DNA from: a virus
Length of the DNA stretch: 42,353 bases
IMG/VR virus record: IMGVR_UViG_3300031977_003277
Coordinates: 1-42,353 of that record
Strand: one strand, 5' to 3'
Shown here: one piece after another, positions 11,664 through 19,940 of the stretch
Position numbering within the stretch: position 1 is the first letter of the stretch
Layout of the letters: the number at the start of each line of letters is the position of its first letter
Notes under the pieces: model-generated
What the model was told of the DNA's origin: nothing
Database searches by the model: none
What the model saw: the letters and a program-made list of their open reading frames with translations, nothing else
Translations under genes and position numbers: made by a program

Positions 11664-12997
11664 GCAAGGAACCGACACCGCCGCACAACAGCGAGGCCGA
11701 GCAGGGTGTGCTCGCCGTGCTGTTGATGGACAACGCGGCGTATGAGCGCGTGGGCGACCTGCTGGCCGAGCGGCATTTTTACCATCGCGACCACGGCGCG
11801 ATTTACGGCACCATCGCGCGGCTGATCAACGCCAACAAGCCGGCCGACGTGCTCACCGTGTTCGACGCTGGCGGGCACGACTTGCCGTACCTGACCACGT
11901 TGGTGCAGTCCTACGCCAGTTCGGCCAATGCGCGGCGCTATGCGGAGATCATCGTCGAGCGCTCGCGCGAGCGCGATCTGTTGCAGATCGCCGGCGCCTT
12001 GCGCGCGGAGGCTGTGAGCGGCGAATGCGGCAGCGTGTCGGAGCGTGTCGACAAGGTGGTGACGGCGCTGCTCAAGCTGGCCGATCAAACCCAGGCGCAA
12101 GAGCCGCGCGGCATGGACGAAGTGCTGGCGCCGTGGCTCGATCACCTGAACGATGTGGCGTCGGGCAATGCACGGCCGGGCATGCAGACGGGCCTGATCG
12201 ACCTGGACCGGCTGACCAGCGGCGGCATCTGGCGCGGCGAGCTGTGGGTCATCGGCGCGCGGCCGAGCATGGGCAAGTCGGCGATGTCGCTCACCATCGC
12301 GCGCAACATGGCGCGCGAGTACTCGGTGCTGTTCCTGACGCAAGAGGACAGCCAGCGCACGCTGGTGTCACGCATGGTGGCCAGCGCGGGCCGGGTCAAC
12401 CTGGCGGATCTGCGCAACCCCTACGGCAAGCCCAACGAGATGTGGGCGGGCGTCACCGAGGGGGTCGACGCGCTGAGGCAACTCAACCTGCGCATCGACG
12501 ACCAGGCCTCGCTGCGCCTGCTCGACGTGCGGCGCAAGATTCAGCAGGTCAAGCGCAAGCATGGGCTTGACGTGGTGATGATCGACTACCTGCAGCTCAT
12601 GGTCGGCGACGCCGAAACACGCAACCGCGAGCTGGGCGACATTGCCAACGGGCTCAAGGCAGCGGCGAAGGATTTCAACGTCGGCATCGTGCTGCTGAGC
12701 CAGCTCAGCCGCAAGGCCGACGAACGCAGCGGCCCGCCGCAGATGAGCGACCTGCGCGAGAGCGGCGACATCGAGGGCGCCGCCGACCTGATCGGCATGC
12801 TCTACCGCGAACACATGCGCCGGCCGACCGAAGAGAACAAACACTACGCTGAGCTGCATGTGTGCAAGCAAAAGAACGGCCCCACCGACACTCTCAGCCT
12901 GCACTTCGACGGCGCCTACCAGCGCTTCGCCGCCTGGGACGGCCCCAAACCGTGGCGACCGGCGGCAACGGCGCGATCTGGCAAGGGGCTCGAGTGA
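11660..12997 (+). CDS. dnaB: Replicative DNA helicase (DnaB family)
   Basis: 445 residues. The N-terminal helical domain begins PPHNSEAEQGVLAVLLMDNA as in DnaB. RecA-fold ATPase motifs follow: Walker A GARPSMGKS (199-207), Walker B VVMIDYLQLM (about 306-315), and the downstream VLLSQLSRKADER and DLRESGDIEGAAD. Full length for a phage DnaB. It unwinds DNA at the fork after loading by the initiator encoded upstream, with which it overlaps by four bases. Confidence 0.95.
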   Translation: MSKEPTPPHNSEAEQGVLAVLLMDNAAYERVGDLLAERHFYHRDHGAIYGTIARLINANKPADVLTVFDAGGHDLPYLTTLVQSYASSANARRYAEIIVERSRERDLLQIAGALRAEAVSGECGSVSERVDKVVTALLKLADQTQAQEPRGMDEVLAPWLDHLNDVASGNARPGMQTGLIDLDRLTSGGIWRGELWVIGARPSMGKSAMSLTIARNMAREYSVLFLTQEDSQRTLVSRMVASAGRVNLADLRNPYGKPNEMWAGVTEGVDALRQLNLRIDDQASLRLLDVRRKIQQVKRKHGLDVVMIDYLQLMVGDAETRNRELGDIANGLKAAAKDFNVGIVLLSQLSRKADERSGPPQMSDLRESGDIEGAADLIGMLYREHMRRPTEENKHYAELHVCKQKNGPTDTLSLHFDGAYQRFAAWDGPKPWRPAATARSGKGLE

Positions 12998-13617
12998 TGG
13001 AAATCTCGATCAAGACCAACTTCCCTGAGGTGCAGCGTGCGCTGCATCGGCTGCGGGTCGATGTCGGGCAGAAAGCGCTGGCCTCGGCCATCAACAAGTC
13101 CATCGCCATTGCCAAGACGCAGATGACGCGCGAGATCCCCGCAGAGTTCAACGTCTCGGCCGGGTTCGTGCGGCAGCGCCTGCGCGTGAGCCGGGCGAGG
13201 GCCGGCAAGGGCCAGGTGATCCTGAGGGCCGAACTGGCAGCCAGCGGCAAGGGCAGGGGCCGCGGGGCCAACCTCATTGCGTTCGTCACCAAGGCGCCGG
13301 GGCGCAAGTCAGCCCGCATGAATGCCGGCACCCAGGGGATGCTGTTCGTCAAGATCAAGCGCCAGGGCGCAGCCAAGCCGGTGAAGGGCAAGTACGGGCA
13401 TGGCGCGTTCGTCGGCAACAAAGGGCGCACCGTCTTCGAGCGTGTCGGCGCCTCTCGCCTGCCCATCAAGCCCGTGACCACGATCGACGTGCCGCAGATG
13501 TTCAACACCCGCCGCATCAACGGCAAGGTGGTGCAGGTAATGAAGCAGCGCTTCGTCGGCATCTTCGACAACGAGGCGCGCTTCTTCCTGGCCCGGTTCA
13601 ATGCGGGTGCCAAGTGA
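12997..13617 (+). CDS. Minor tail protein Z-like (GpZ family)
   Basis: 206 residues, start in TGATG overlap with the helicase stop. A basic, repeat-free protein with ALASAINKSIAIAKTQMTRE near the start and EARFFLARFNAG at the end, fitting the prophage minor tail protein Z family (tail completion). In lambda, Z sits among the head-tail joining genes. Here it follows the replication genes and precedes the terminase, an unusual place. The assignment rests on general resemblance. Confidence 0.7.
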   Translation: MEISIKTNFPEVQRALHRLRVDVGQKALASAINKSIAIAKTQMTREIPAEFNVSAGFVRQRLRVSRARAGKGQVILRAELAASGKGRGRGANLIAFVTKAPGRKSARMNAGTQGMLFVKIKRQGAAKPVKGKYGHGAFVGNKGRTVFERVGASRLPIKPVTTIDVPQMFNTRRINGKVVQVMKQRFVGIFDNEARFFLARFNAGAK

Positions 13618-13733
13618 TGCGAAAAATCAACGCGTCTGGGTATGTGGCGGGTCCTCCCGTACACCTTTCCCCCGCGGGTCGAAACGAGCGCGAAATCGCG
13701 CTAGTGGGTAATTTGTCGGGTTGCTTGACGTAA
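13617..13733 (+). CDS. 38-residue ORF bridging two overlapping genes
   Basis: ATG overlaps the previous stop (TGATG) and its TAA overlaps the next ATG (TAATG), filling the gap exactly. It begins MRKINASGYVAGPP. Exact two-sided coupling argues that it is translated, at least to deliver ribosomes to the next gene. Function unknown. Confidence 0.5.
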   Translation: MRKINASGYVAGPPVHLSPAGRNEREIALVGNLSGCLT

Positions 13734-14389
13734 TGCTTGACACCATCCCGAAGGGGCTCTTTGAAGACTTCGACCCGGCGATAGTTGCCGCAGTGCAGGG
13801 CCGTCTGAGCGTCGATTCCGAACAGGCCAAGCAGGCCCGCGCGCATCGCCGCCATTCGCGCCATGAAATGCGCCGCGCCAAGGCCGAGAAGACCCTCGCC
13901 GAGATCCTGCCACCGCGCTTTGATGCCGGCGTGAGTTGGCACGTCCTGTCCCATGGCGACATCGACGCCCTGAGCTACCTGCGCCATGCCCTGCAAGCCA
14001 CACACTTCGACTTTGTACTCCTGAGCACTTGGTGCATCGCCACCGAGGACATGACCGAGCTGCACAACTGGCTAGACACCGGGCGCATCGACGAGCTGAC
14101 CCTGTGCTGCGGCGAAATCTTCCCCGGAAGCTACACGGCCGAGTACGAAATGGCGCTGAAGCTCGAGGCAGCCTTCGGCACCCGCCTGATCGTCGCCCGC
14201 AACCACAGCAAGGTGACGCTGGCCGCCAACCACGCCGAGGACTACTACCTGTCGATCGAGTCCAGCGCCAACGTCAACACCAACCCGCGCATCGAACAGA
14301 CATCCATCCACGCGGGCCGCGAGCTGTTCGAGTTCTACCGCGACTTTTTCCATGACCTCCGCAGCATCGATAAACGCGCAGCGGGTTAA
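13733..14389 (+). CDS. Phospholipase-D-like phage protein
   Basis: 218 residues. The core reads as a PLD-like fold: WHVLSHGDIDALSYLRHAL, FVLLSTWCIATEDM, CCGEIFPGSY and a single HxK motif in ARNHSKVTL, followed by SIESSANVNTNPRIEQT. The single HxK-type motif with SSANxNxNPR resembles PLD nucleases and transferases. Its place just before the small terminase suggests a packaging or DNA-processing role (inference). Start ATG 13733 is coupled to the previous stop; a TTG at 13721 is possible. Confidence 0.7.
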   Translation: MLDTIPKGLFEDFDPAIVAAVQGRLSVDSEQAKQARAHRRHSRHEMRRAKAEKTLAEILPPRFDAGVSWHVLSHGDIDALSYLRHALQATHFDFVLLSTWCIATEDMTELHNWLDTGRIDELTLCCGEIFPGSYTAEYEMALKLEAAFGTRLIVARNHSKVTLAANHAEDYYLSIESSANVNTNPRIEQTSIHAGRELFEFYRDFFHDLRSIDKRAAG

Positions 14390-14888
14390 GCAGGCCGAGC
14401 TGGCCCGCCTGCTCGGCGTCTCGCGCCAGGCGATCGGCGAGTTGGTCAAGCGCGGCGTCTTCGAGCGCGCCACCGATGGCTTGATCGACGTCGAAATGGC
14501 CCGCCACGCCCTCGCCAACCGCGTGCGCCCGAGCGCCAAGACAGCCGCTGCGCTCGACGCTGCCGCCGTCCCATCCACGGCCACGGCATCTACCAACGAA
14601 ACCGACGCCACCACCACCAGCTACCACGTCGCTAAGACCCTACGCGAGGTCGCCGAAGCCCGCCTGGCCCAGCTCAAGCTCTCCGAACTGAAGGGCGAAC
14701 TCGTCCGCGCCGCCGATGTCCGCACCGCCTGGGCCAAACGCGCCGCAGGCCTGCGCGAAGCCCTGCTGCAGATGCCCGCCCGCCTGGCCGCCATCCTCGC
14801 CGCCGAGACAGACCAGGCCAAGTGCCATGACGCCGTGCAAACCGAACTGCACAGCGTGCTCGCGCAAATCACCAGCGAGGACGCCTGA
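14352..14888 (+). CDS. Terminase small subunit (Nu1/DUF1441-like)
   Basis: 178 residues. N-terminal winged helix (AELARLLGVSRQAIGELVKR), then an Ala/Thr-rich linker and an amphipathic C-terminal part (YHVAKTLREVAEARLAQLKL and later ALLQMPARLAAILAAE). Recognises the packaging site and recruits the large subunit. Starts 38 bp inside the end of the preceding gene; the large subunit follows after 2 bp. Confidence 0.85.
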   Translation: MTSAASINAQRVKQAELARLLGVSRQAIGELVKRGVFERATDGLIDVEMARHALANRVRPSAKTAAALDAAAVPSTATASTNETDATTTSYHVAKTLREVAEARLAQLKLSELKGELVRAADVRTAWAKRAAGLREALLQMPARLAAILAAETDQAKCHDAVQTELHSVLAQITSEDA

Positions 14889-14890
14889 CC

Positions 14891-16987
14891 ATGGGCGCCC
14901 GCGACCCCCACGCCCTCGTCGACGCCGAAGCCCTCATCGGCGAAGTCTGGCGCGAATTCCTCGCCCCGCCCCCCCGCATCACCGTCACCGAATGGGCTGA
15001 GAAGAACCGCGTGCTCTCCGGCAAAGACAGCGCCGAGCCAGGCCCTTACCGCGTCGCCCGCACCCCCTACGCGCGCGAGCCTATGGACTGCCTCTCCGCC
15101 ATGAGCCCCGTCGAAGAGTGCATCCTCCTGTGGGGCGCGCAGACCAGCAAAACCACCATCGGCACCAACTGGCTCGGCTACCTCATCGACACCAACCCCG
15201 GCCCGGTGATGGTTGTGTGGCCCACCATCAACGTGGCCAAGCGCAACAGCCGCCAGCGCATTGCGCCGATGATCGAAGAATCCGCCGCCCTGCGCCGCAA
15301 AGTGCGCGACAACCGCAGCCGCGACGACGCCAACACCACCCTGTTGAAGGAATTCGCCGGTGGCGTGCTCGCCATCGCCGGCGCCAACAGCGCGGCCGAT
15401 CTGCGCAGCATGCCCGTGCGCGACCTCTTTCTCGACGAGATCGACAACTACCCAATGGATGTCGACGGCGAGGGCGACCCGTGCCAGCTTGCCGAAGCGC
15501 GCCAGACCACATTCGCCCGCCGCAAACGCCTGAAGACCAGCACGCCCACCACGAAGGACATGAGCCGCATCGAATCGGCCTACCTCGCGTCCGACCGCTG
15601 CCGCTTCCACGTCCCGTGCCCGCACTGCGGCGAGTTGCAGCCGCTCGAATGGGGCGCCAGCGTCCACCACGGCATCAAGTGGACCAAGGACGCCGACGGC
15701 AACCCCCTGCTCGACACCGTGCGCTACGTCTGCCGCGAAAACGGCTGCGAAGTGCGTGAACATCACAAGGCCACCATGCTCGCCGGCGGCCACTGGGTGG
15801 CCGACAACCCCGGCGCCCAAGCCGGCCGCGTGCGCGGCTTCCACCTCTCCAGCCTCTACAGCCCGCTCGGCTGGTTGAGTTGGGCTCAAGTCGTGCGCGA
15901 ATGGCACGCCGCGCAAACCGCAGCGGCCTCGGGTGATGTGTCCCTGCTGCGCGTCTTCGTCAACACGCGCCTGGCAGAAACCTTTGAAGAGCAGGGCGAT
16001 CGAGCCAACGAGCACGAACTGCGCAAACGCGCCGCCGACATCCCCATCGGCGTCGTCAACTGGGGCACCTTCGTCCTCACCGCCGGTATCGACGTGCAGG
16101 GCGACCGCCTGGAGTGCTACCGCTGGGCCTGGGGCCGTGGCATGGAGCGCCAGCTCGTCGACCGCGCCGTGTTCTACGGCGACCCGGCCCTGCCCGAATC
16201 CGAGCCCGGCAGCCCCTGGGCCCAGCTCACCGAACACCGCCGCACCCCCGTGCTGCACGCCAGCGGCAAGCCCGTCACCCTGCTCGCCTGCACGGTCGAC
16301 AGCGGCGGCCACCACACCCAGGCCGTATACGCCTACTGCCGCGCCCACCAGCACGCCCACGTCATGGCCATCAAGGGCCAGAGCATCGCCGGCAAAGCTG
16401 TCCTCGGCAAACCGACCGACCAGGACGTGAACTGGCGCGGCACCAAGCTCAAACGCGGCGTCAAGCTCTGGCCCATCGGCACCGACAGCGCCAAGGCCGA
16501 AATCTACGGCCGCCTGCGCATCGCCAGCCCCGGCCCCGGTTTCGTCCACCTCAGCAAACACCTGCACCCCGAAGTCTTCGAGCAGCTCACCGCCGAGCGC
16601 CTCGTCACCCGCTACGTCAAGGGCCACGCCAAGCTGGAATGGATCAAGCCAGCCGGCAAGCGAAACGAAGCGCTCGACTGCGCTGTCTATGCCCTAGCCG
16701 CCGCGTACTATGTTGGCATCGACCGCTGGCGCGAGGGCGAATGGGCCAAGTGGCAGGGCAGGGTGGAGGTGCGGGATCTATTCGACCAGGCGCGGCCAGC
16801 GGCGCCACCACCGGCCACCACCACGCCGCCCGCCGAGACCCTGGGCGCCGAGGCCGCTGCGCCAGTGATCCAGCCGCCAGCCCCGGCCGATCCAACGCCA
16901 CCACCGGCGCTCCCCGCCACGGCCGCGCGCCCCGAACCCGAAGCCCCGCGCCAGCCGCCCCGCCAACCCAACCGGAGAGACTGGTGA
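14891..16987 (+). CDS. Terminase large subunit (lambda GpA type)
   Basis: 698 residues. ATPase: Walker-A-like WGAQTSKTT (81-89) and Walker B DLFLDEID (178-185). A Cys cluster (CPHC and later CRENGC) follows, then an endonuclease half with Asp-containing strands (AGIDVQGDRLECYRW; LACTVDSGGHHTQAV; NEALDCAVYAL). The last ~80 residues are a Pro/Ala-rich tail. This class cuts cohesive ends, so the phage probably uses cos packaging. Overlaps the next gene by four bases (GTGA). Confidence 0.95.
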   Translation: MGARDPHALVDAEALIGEVWREFLAPPPRITVTEWAEKNRVLSGKDSAEPGPYRVARTPYAREPMDCLSAMSPVEECILLWGAQTSKTTIGTNWLGYLIDTNPGPVMVVWPTINVAKRNSRQRIAPMIEESAALRRKVRDNRSRDDANTTLLKEFAGGVLAIAGANSAADLRSMPVRDLFLDEIDNYPMDVDGEGDPCQLAEARQTTFARRKRLKTSTPTTKDMSRIESAYLASDRCRFHVPCPHCGELQPLEWGASVHHGIKWTKDADGNPLLDTVRYVCRENGCEVREHHKATMLAGGHWVADNPGAQAGRVRGFHLSSLYSPLGWLSWAQVVREWHAAQTAAASGDVSLLRVFVNTRLAETFEEQGDRANEHELRKRAADIPIGVVNWGTFVLTAGIDVQGDRLECYRWAWGRGMERQLVDRAVFYGDPALPESEPGSPWAQLTEHRRTPVLHASGKPVTLLACTVDSGGHHTQAVYAYCRAHQHAHVMAIKGQSIAGKAVLGKPTDQDVNWRGTKLKRGVKLWPIGTDSAKAEIYGRLRIASPGPGFVHLSKHLHPEVFEQLTAERLVTRYVKGHAKLEWIKPAGKRNEALDCAVYALAAAYYVGIDRWREGEWAKWQGRVEVRDLFDQARPAAPPPATTTPPAETLGAEAAAPVIQPPAPADPTPPPALPATAARPEPEAPRQPPRQPNRRDW

Positions 16988-17319
16988 GCAGCCCCCCCCA
17001 ACCCAAACGCAAACCCGCGCGTCACCTGCTCAGCGAAAAGTTTGCCGAGCCCGACCTGGTCGACCTGATCTTCGATCGATTCGTCGCCCAGTTCCCCGAA
17101 ATCAGCCAGCACAGCCTGAGCGAACTCAAGGCCGACATGCGCGCCGAAGTCGCCGGCGACAACCACTACATCCCCAAGCGCGCCCCTACCGAGCGCCAGC
17201 GCCTGGTGCTGCAAGTGCTCGAGCAGTTCAATGGCCGCAACGCCAGCGAAGTCGCGCGCCGGCTGGGCATCGGGCGCAGCACGGTCTACCGCATCCTCAA
17301 GCAACCAGGTCGCGCCTGA
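16984..17319 (+). CDS. Mor-type transcription activator
   Basis: 111 residues from GTG 16984. After a basic start, a helical dimerisation region (PDLVDLIFDRFVAQFPEISQ) and a C-terminal helix-turn-helix (NASEVARRLGIGRSTVYRIL) match the Mor/C activator family of phage Mu. Such proteins switch on middle or late promoters by binding dyad sites. It is embedded between terminase and head genes, and a 27-bp palindrome begins 4 bp after its stop. A role as late-gene activator is inferred. Confidence 0.8.
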   Translation: MSSPPQPKRKPARHLLSEKFAEPDLVDLIFDRFVAQFPEISQHSLSELKADMRAEVAGDNHYIPKRAPTERQRLVLQVLEQFNGRNASEVARRLGIGRSTVYRILKQPGRA

Positions 17320-17322
17320 TTC

Positions 17323-17349
17323 CGTCCCACTTTTCCTGGAATTGGGACG
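17323..17349. promoter_or_regulatory. 27-bp palindrome copy 1, candidate activator site
   Basis: CGTCCCA (17323-17329) and TGGGACG (17343-17349) flank TTTTCC/TGGAA, giving near-perfect dyad symmetry. One base differs from 22619-22645. Located in the only untranslated gap of the head operon before gpW. No T-run follows, so it is unlikely to be a terminator. Confidence 0.65.
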
Positions 17350-17371
17350 CCCATCCCCGTAGCGTGCGGGG

Positions 17372-17584
17372 ATGGCCTTCACGACCGCCGACCTCACCGC
17401 GCTCGACCGCGCCATTGCCGCCAGCGAACTCGAGGTCGAGCTCGAAGGCCGCCGCGTTCGATTCGACAACTTCGAGGGCCTGAAAGCCCGGCGCGACTTC
17501 ATCGCCGGCCTGCTCGCGCAGCAAGAAACCGCGCGGCCCACCGGCGCCTTCCGCTACCGCTTCACCACCTCGCGGGGCGACTGA
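17372..17584 (+). CDS. Head-tail joining protein gpW-like
   Basis: 70 residues, acidic N-terminal helix (TALDRAIAASELEVELEGRR) and a short beta hairpin, the size and pattern of lambda gpW. It stops the DNA exit at the portal and prepares tail docking. One-base overlap with the portal gene (TGATG). Confidence 0.8.
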   Translation: MAFTTADLTALDRAIAASELEVELEGRRVRFDNFEGLKARRDFIAGLLAQQETARPTGAFRYRFTTSRGD

Positions 17585-19338
17585 TGGCGGTCAACCCCAT
17601 CGACCGCCTGATCGGCTTCTTCGATCCCAGCCGCGGCCTCAAGCGCGTCGTCGACCGCACCCGCCTGGCCCTGGCCACCCGCGCCTATGAGGCCGCCAGC
17701 CCGCGCGACACCTGGCGCCCCCGCCGCGCCGGCGCCAGCGCCCAGGCCGACCACATGGCCGACGCCGCCACCCTGCGCACCAAGGCTCGCGCCCTGGTGC
17801 AAAACGTGCCCTACATCGCCGCCAGCCTCGACGCCCTGGTGGCCAACGTCATCGGCACCGGCATCGTGCCGCGCTTCACCGGCGCCCAGGCCGATGCCCT
17901 CAACAACCTATTCACCCGCTGGTCCAAAGTCTGCGACGCCGACAACCGGCTCGATTTCTTCGGCCTGCAAGGCGTTGCGTACCGCGCCATGGAGCAAGAC
18001 GGCGAAGTGCTGGTGCGTCTGCGCCCGCGCCGCCCACAAGACAACCTGCCCGTGCCGCTGCAACTGCAACTGCTCGAGATCGATTGGCTCGACTCCAGCC
18101 GCAACACCGGCAACACCGCCACCCCCGCCGGCGTGCCCGAAGGCAACGTCATCGTCGAAGGCATCGAGTACGACCCCATGGGCAAGGTCGCGGCCTACTG
18201 GTTGTGGGACCAACACCCCGGCGACATCACCCTGCGCCGCGGCCTGCGCAGCCAATCGAGCCGCGTCGATGCGCAGTACATCGTGCACCTGTTCGAACCC
18301 AAGCGCCCCGGCCAGGGCCGCGGCATCAGCCGCCTGGCGCCCGTCATCGCGCGCACCCGCGACACCCAGCTCTACGAAGACGCCGAGCTGGCGCGCAAGA
18401 ACCTCGAAGCCCGCCTGTCCGTGCTCGTCAGCGGCGACGCCTCGCTGATGGCCAACGATTTCCAAACCAGCGCCGGCACCACTGCCGGCGCCGACACCGC
18501 AACTGCGCGTCGCACCGGCGACCTGGGCGAACTCGCCAGCGGCAGCATTACAGAGATCCCGGCCGGCAACACCGTCACCACCGTCGAGCCCAAGCCCGCC
18601 GGCGGCCACGTTGAATACGTCAAGTGGCAAATGCACGTCATCACGGCGGCGCTGGGCGTCACCTACGAGATGGCCACCGGCGACATGACCGAGGTCAACT
18701 TCAGCAGCGCGCGCGTGCGCAGCATCGACGTGCGCCGCGGCTTCGAGCACACCCAATGGGTCGTGCTCATCCCCCGCCTGTTGCAGGCCATCCTCGACGC
18801 CATGGCCAGCGCCGCCGTGCTCGCCGGCCGGGTGCCGAACAGCCGCTACGGCATCGAGTACGACTGCCCCAAGTGGGACTACGTCAACCCCGCGCAAGAG
18901 GCTCAGGCCGACGTGCTGCAAATCAATTCCGGCCTGGCCAGCCTGAGCAGCAAGCTGCGCGCCCGCGGCGAAAACCCGGCCAAGGTGTTCGAAGAAATCG
19001 CCGCCGATTTCAAGCGGCTCAAGGAACTCGGCGTGCTCGACACCCTGGTCTTCTTGCAAAAGGGCAAGACCGAAGCCACCGACCAGGCCGCCACCGACGC
19101 CGCCGCCACCCAAGATGCCGCAGCTCGCCATCTCGAATCACAAATCCAGACAGGGATTGAGGCAATGCGCGACGAGCGCAGGGCGGAGGCGTCGCAGCAG
19201 TCCGAGAAGCAGTCGCAAGTCCAGTCGTTGATCACCGAGGTGCTGCGCAACCAGCTCGTGGCGGCGCAGCCCAAGCCGGCGCGAATCAAGTTTGTCGAAG
19301 ACGAGGCCGGCAAGGTTCTAGGCGCCGAAATGGAATAA
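17584..19338 (+). CDS. Portal protein (lambda gpB family)
   Basis: 584 residues. Matches the lambda-type portal: TRAYEAASPRDTWRPRR near the N-terminus, QNVPYIAASLDALVANVIGT, LQLQLLEIDWLDSSRN, RGISRLAPVIARTRDTQLYE and GVTYEMATGDMTEVNFSSAR. C-terminal part Gln/Ala-rich and helical. Forms the dodecameric ring at the packaging vertex. In lambda the protease-scaffold gene follows directly; here a 3.3-kb block intervenes. Confidence 0.93.
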   Translation: MAVNPIDRLIGFFDPSRGLKRVVDRTRLALATRAYEAASPRDTWRPRRAGASAQADHMADAATLRTKARALVQNVPYIAASLDALVANVIGTGIVPRFTGAQADALNNLFTRWSKVCDADNRLDFFGLQGVAYRAMEQDGEVLVRLRPRRPQDNLPVPLQLQLLEIDWLDSSRNTGNTATPAGVPEGNVIVEGIEYDPMGKVAAYWLWDQHPGDITLRRGLRSQSSRVDAQYIVHLFEPKRPGQGRGISRLAPVIARTRDTQLYEDAELARKNLEARLSVLVSGDASLMANDFQTSAGTTAGADTATARRTGDLGELASGSITEIPAGNTVTTVEPKPAGGHVEYVKWQMHVITAALGVTYEMATGDMTEVNFSSARVRSIDVRRGFEHTQWVVLIPRLLQAILDAMASAAVLAGRVPNSRYGIEYDCPKWDYVNPAQEAQADVLQINSGLASLSSKLRARGENPAKVFEEIAADFKRLKELGVLDTLVFLQKGKTEATDQAATDAAATQDAAARHLESQIQTGIEAMRDERRAEASQQSEKQSQVQSLITEVLRNQLVAAQPKPARIKFVEDEAGKVLGAEME

Positions 19339-19380
19339 CTGATCGCTGGCGGCAACGCAAAACCCACTAAGGAAAGACCC

Positions 19381-19461
19381 ACGACCACCATCGGCACCAG
19401 CCCCAAGCTGCGCATCTACAACGGCACGCCGCCGGCCAGTGCCGATACCGAGATTCAATAG
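19381..19461 (+). pseudogene. Remnant ORF with ACG in place of a start codon
   Basis: AAGGA (19369-19373), 7 bases, then ACG followed by a clean 25-codon frame (TTIGTSPKLRIYNGTPPASA) ending in TAG 19459-19461. The frame is also open back to the portal stop codon. It looks like the N-terminal stub of a gene whose ATG became ACG and whose remainder was lost, at the left junction of the fibre-gene block. Confidence 0.45.
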
Positions 19462-19470
19462 GAGAACAGC

Positions 19471-19938
19471 GTGTCAAATTTCATTTTCAACTCGGCGCGC
19501 GGGCGCGTTGTTGAGTTGTACCGGGGGGTTAAAAACAACAACCCGGCCAATTCCGCGTTCGTGGTGATACCTCTGCAAACATCGGGGCTCGCGTCCGACG
19601 CGACCCTTATGGACATGACGACCGTTGCTGAAGTTTTTGCAGGCACGACGCTCGAACAGACGACGATGGGCAGGAAGGTGCTGACCGATGTCGATTTGCC
19701 AGCCATCCCGGCGCCCGACAACACGCTGAACAAAATCCAATTGTCGTTGCCAGGCCTGCTGTGGGCTGCGGCGTCCGGCCCGGCGATCAGCAAAATGCTT
19801 GTTTGCTACGACCCCGACATAACCATCGGCACGGACTCGACGCTGGAGCCATTGATGTGTTTCGACTACGTGGCCACGCCGAGTGGGGTTGACCTGCAAA
19901 CCGCGGCTGGCCTGTTTTACGAAGCCCTGTCGGTGTAA
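19471..19938 (+). CDS. Hypothetical virion-associated protein, insert block
   Basis: 155 residues from GTG 19471, GGAG 7-10 bases upstream. Starts SNFIFNSARGRVVELYRGVK, beta-rich, with a pattern common in decoration or fibre-adaptor proteins; no family is recognised. Codon use and base composition are less GC-biased than the flanking head genes. First gene of a four-gene block. Confidence 0.75.
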   Translation: MSNFIFNSARGRVVELYRGVKNNNPANSAFVVIPLQTSGLASDATLMDMTTVAEVFAGTTLEQTTMGRKVLTDVDLPAIPAPDNTLNKIQLSLPGLLWAAASGPAISKMLVCYDPDITIGTDSTLEPLMCFDYVATPSGVDLQTAAGLFYEALSV

Positions 19939-19940
19939 CC

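Noticed and set aside
14621-16627. 668-residue minus-strand open frame
   Set aside because: Complement of the terminase genes in GC-rich DNA; Val/Gly/Ala-rich with no motif.
17323-17349. Palindromes read as transcription terminators
   Set aside because: No T-run follows either copy, and the second lies directly before the capsid gene, where termination would be harmful.
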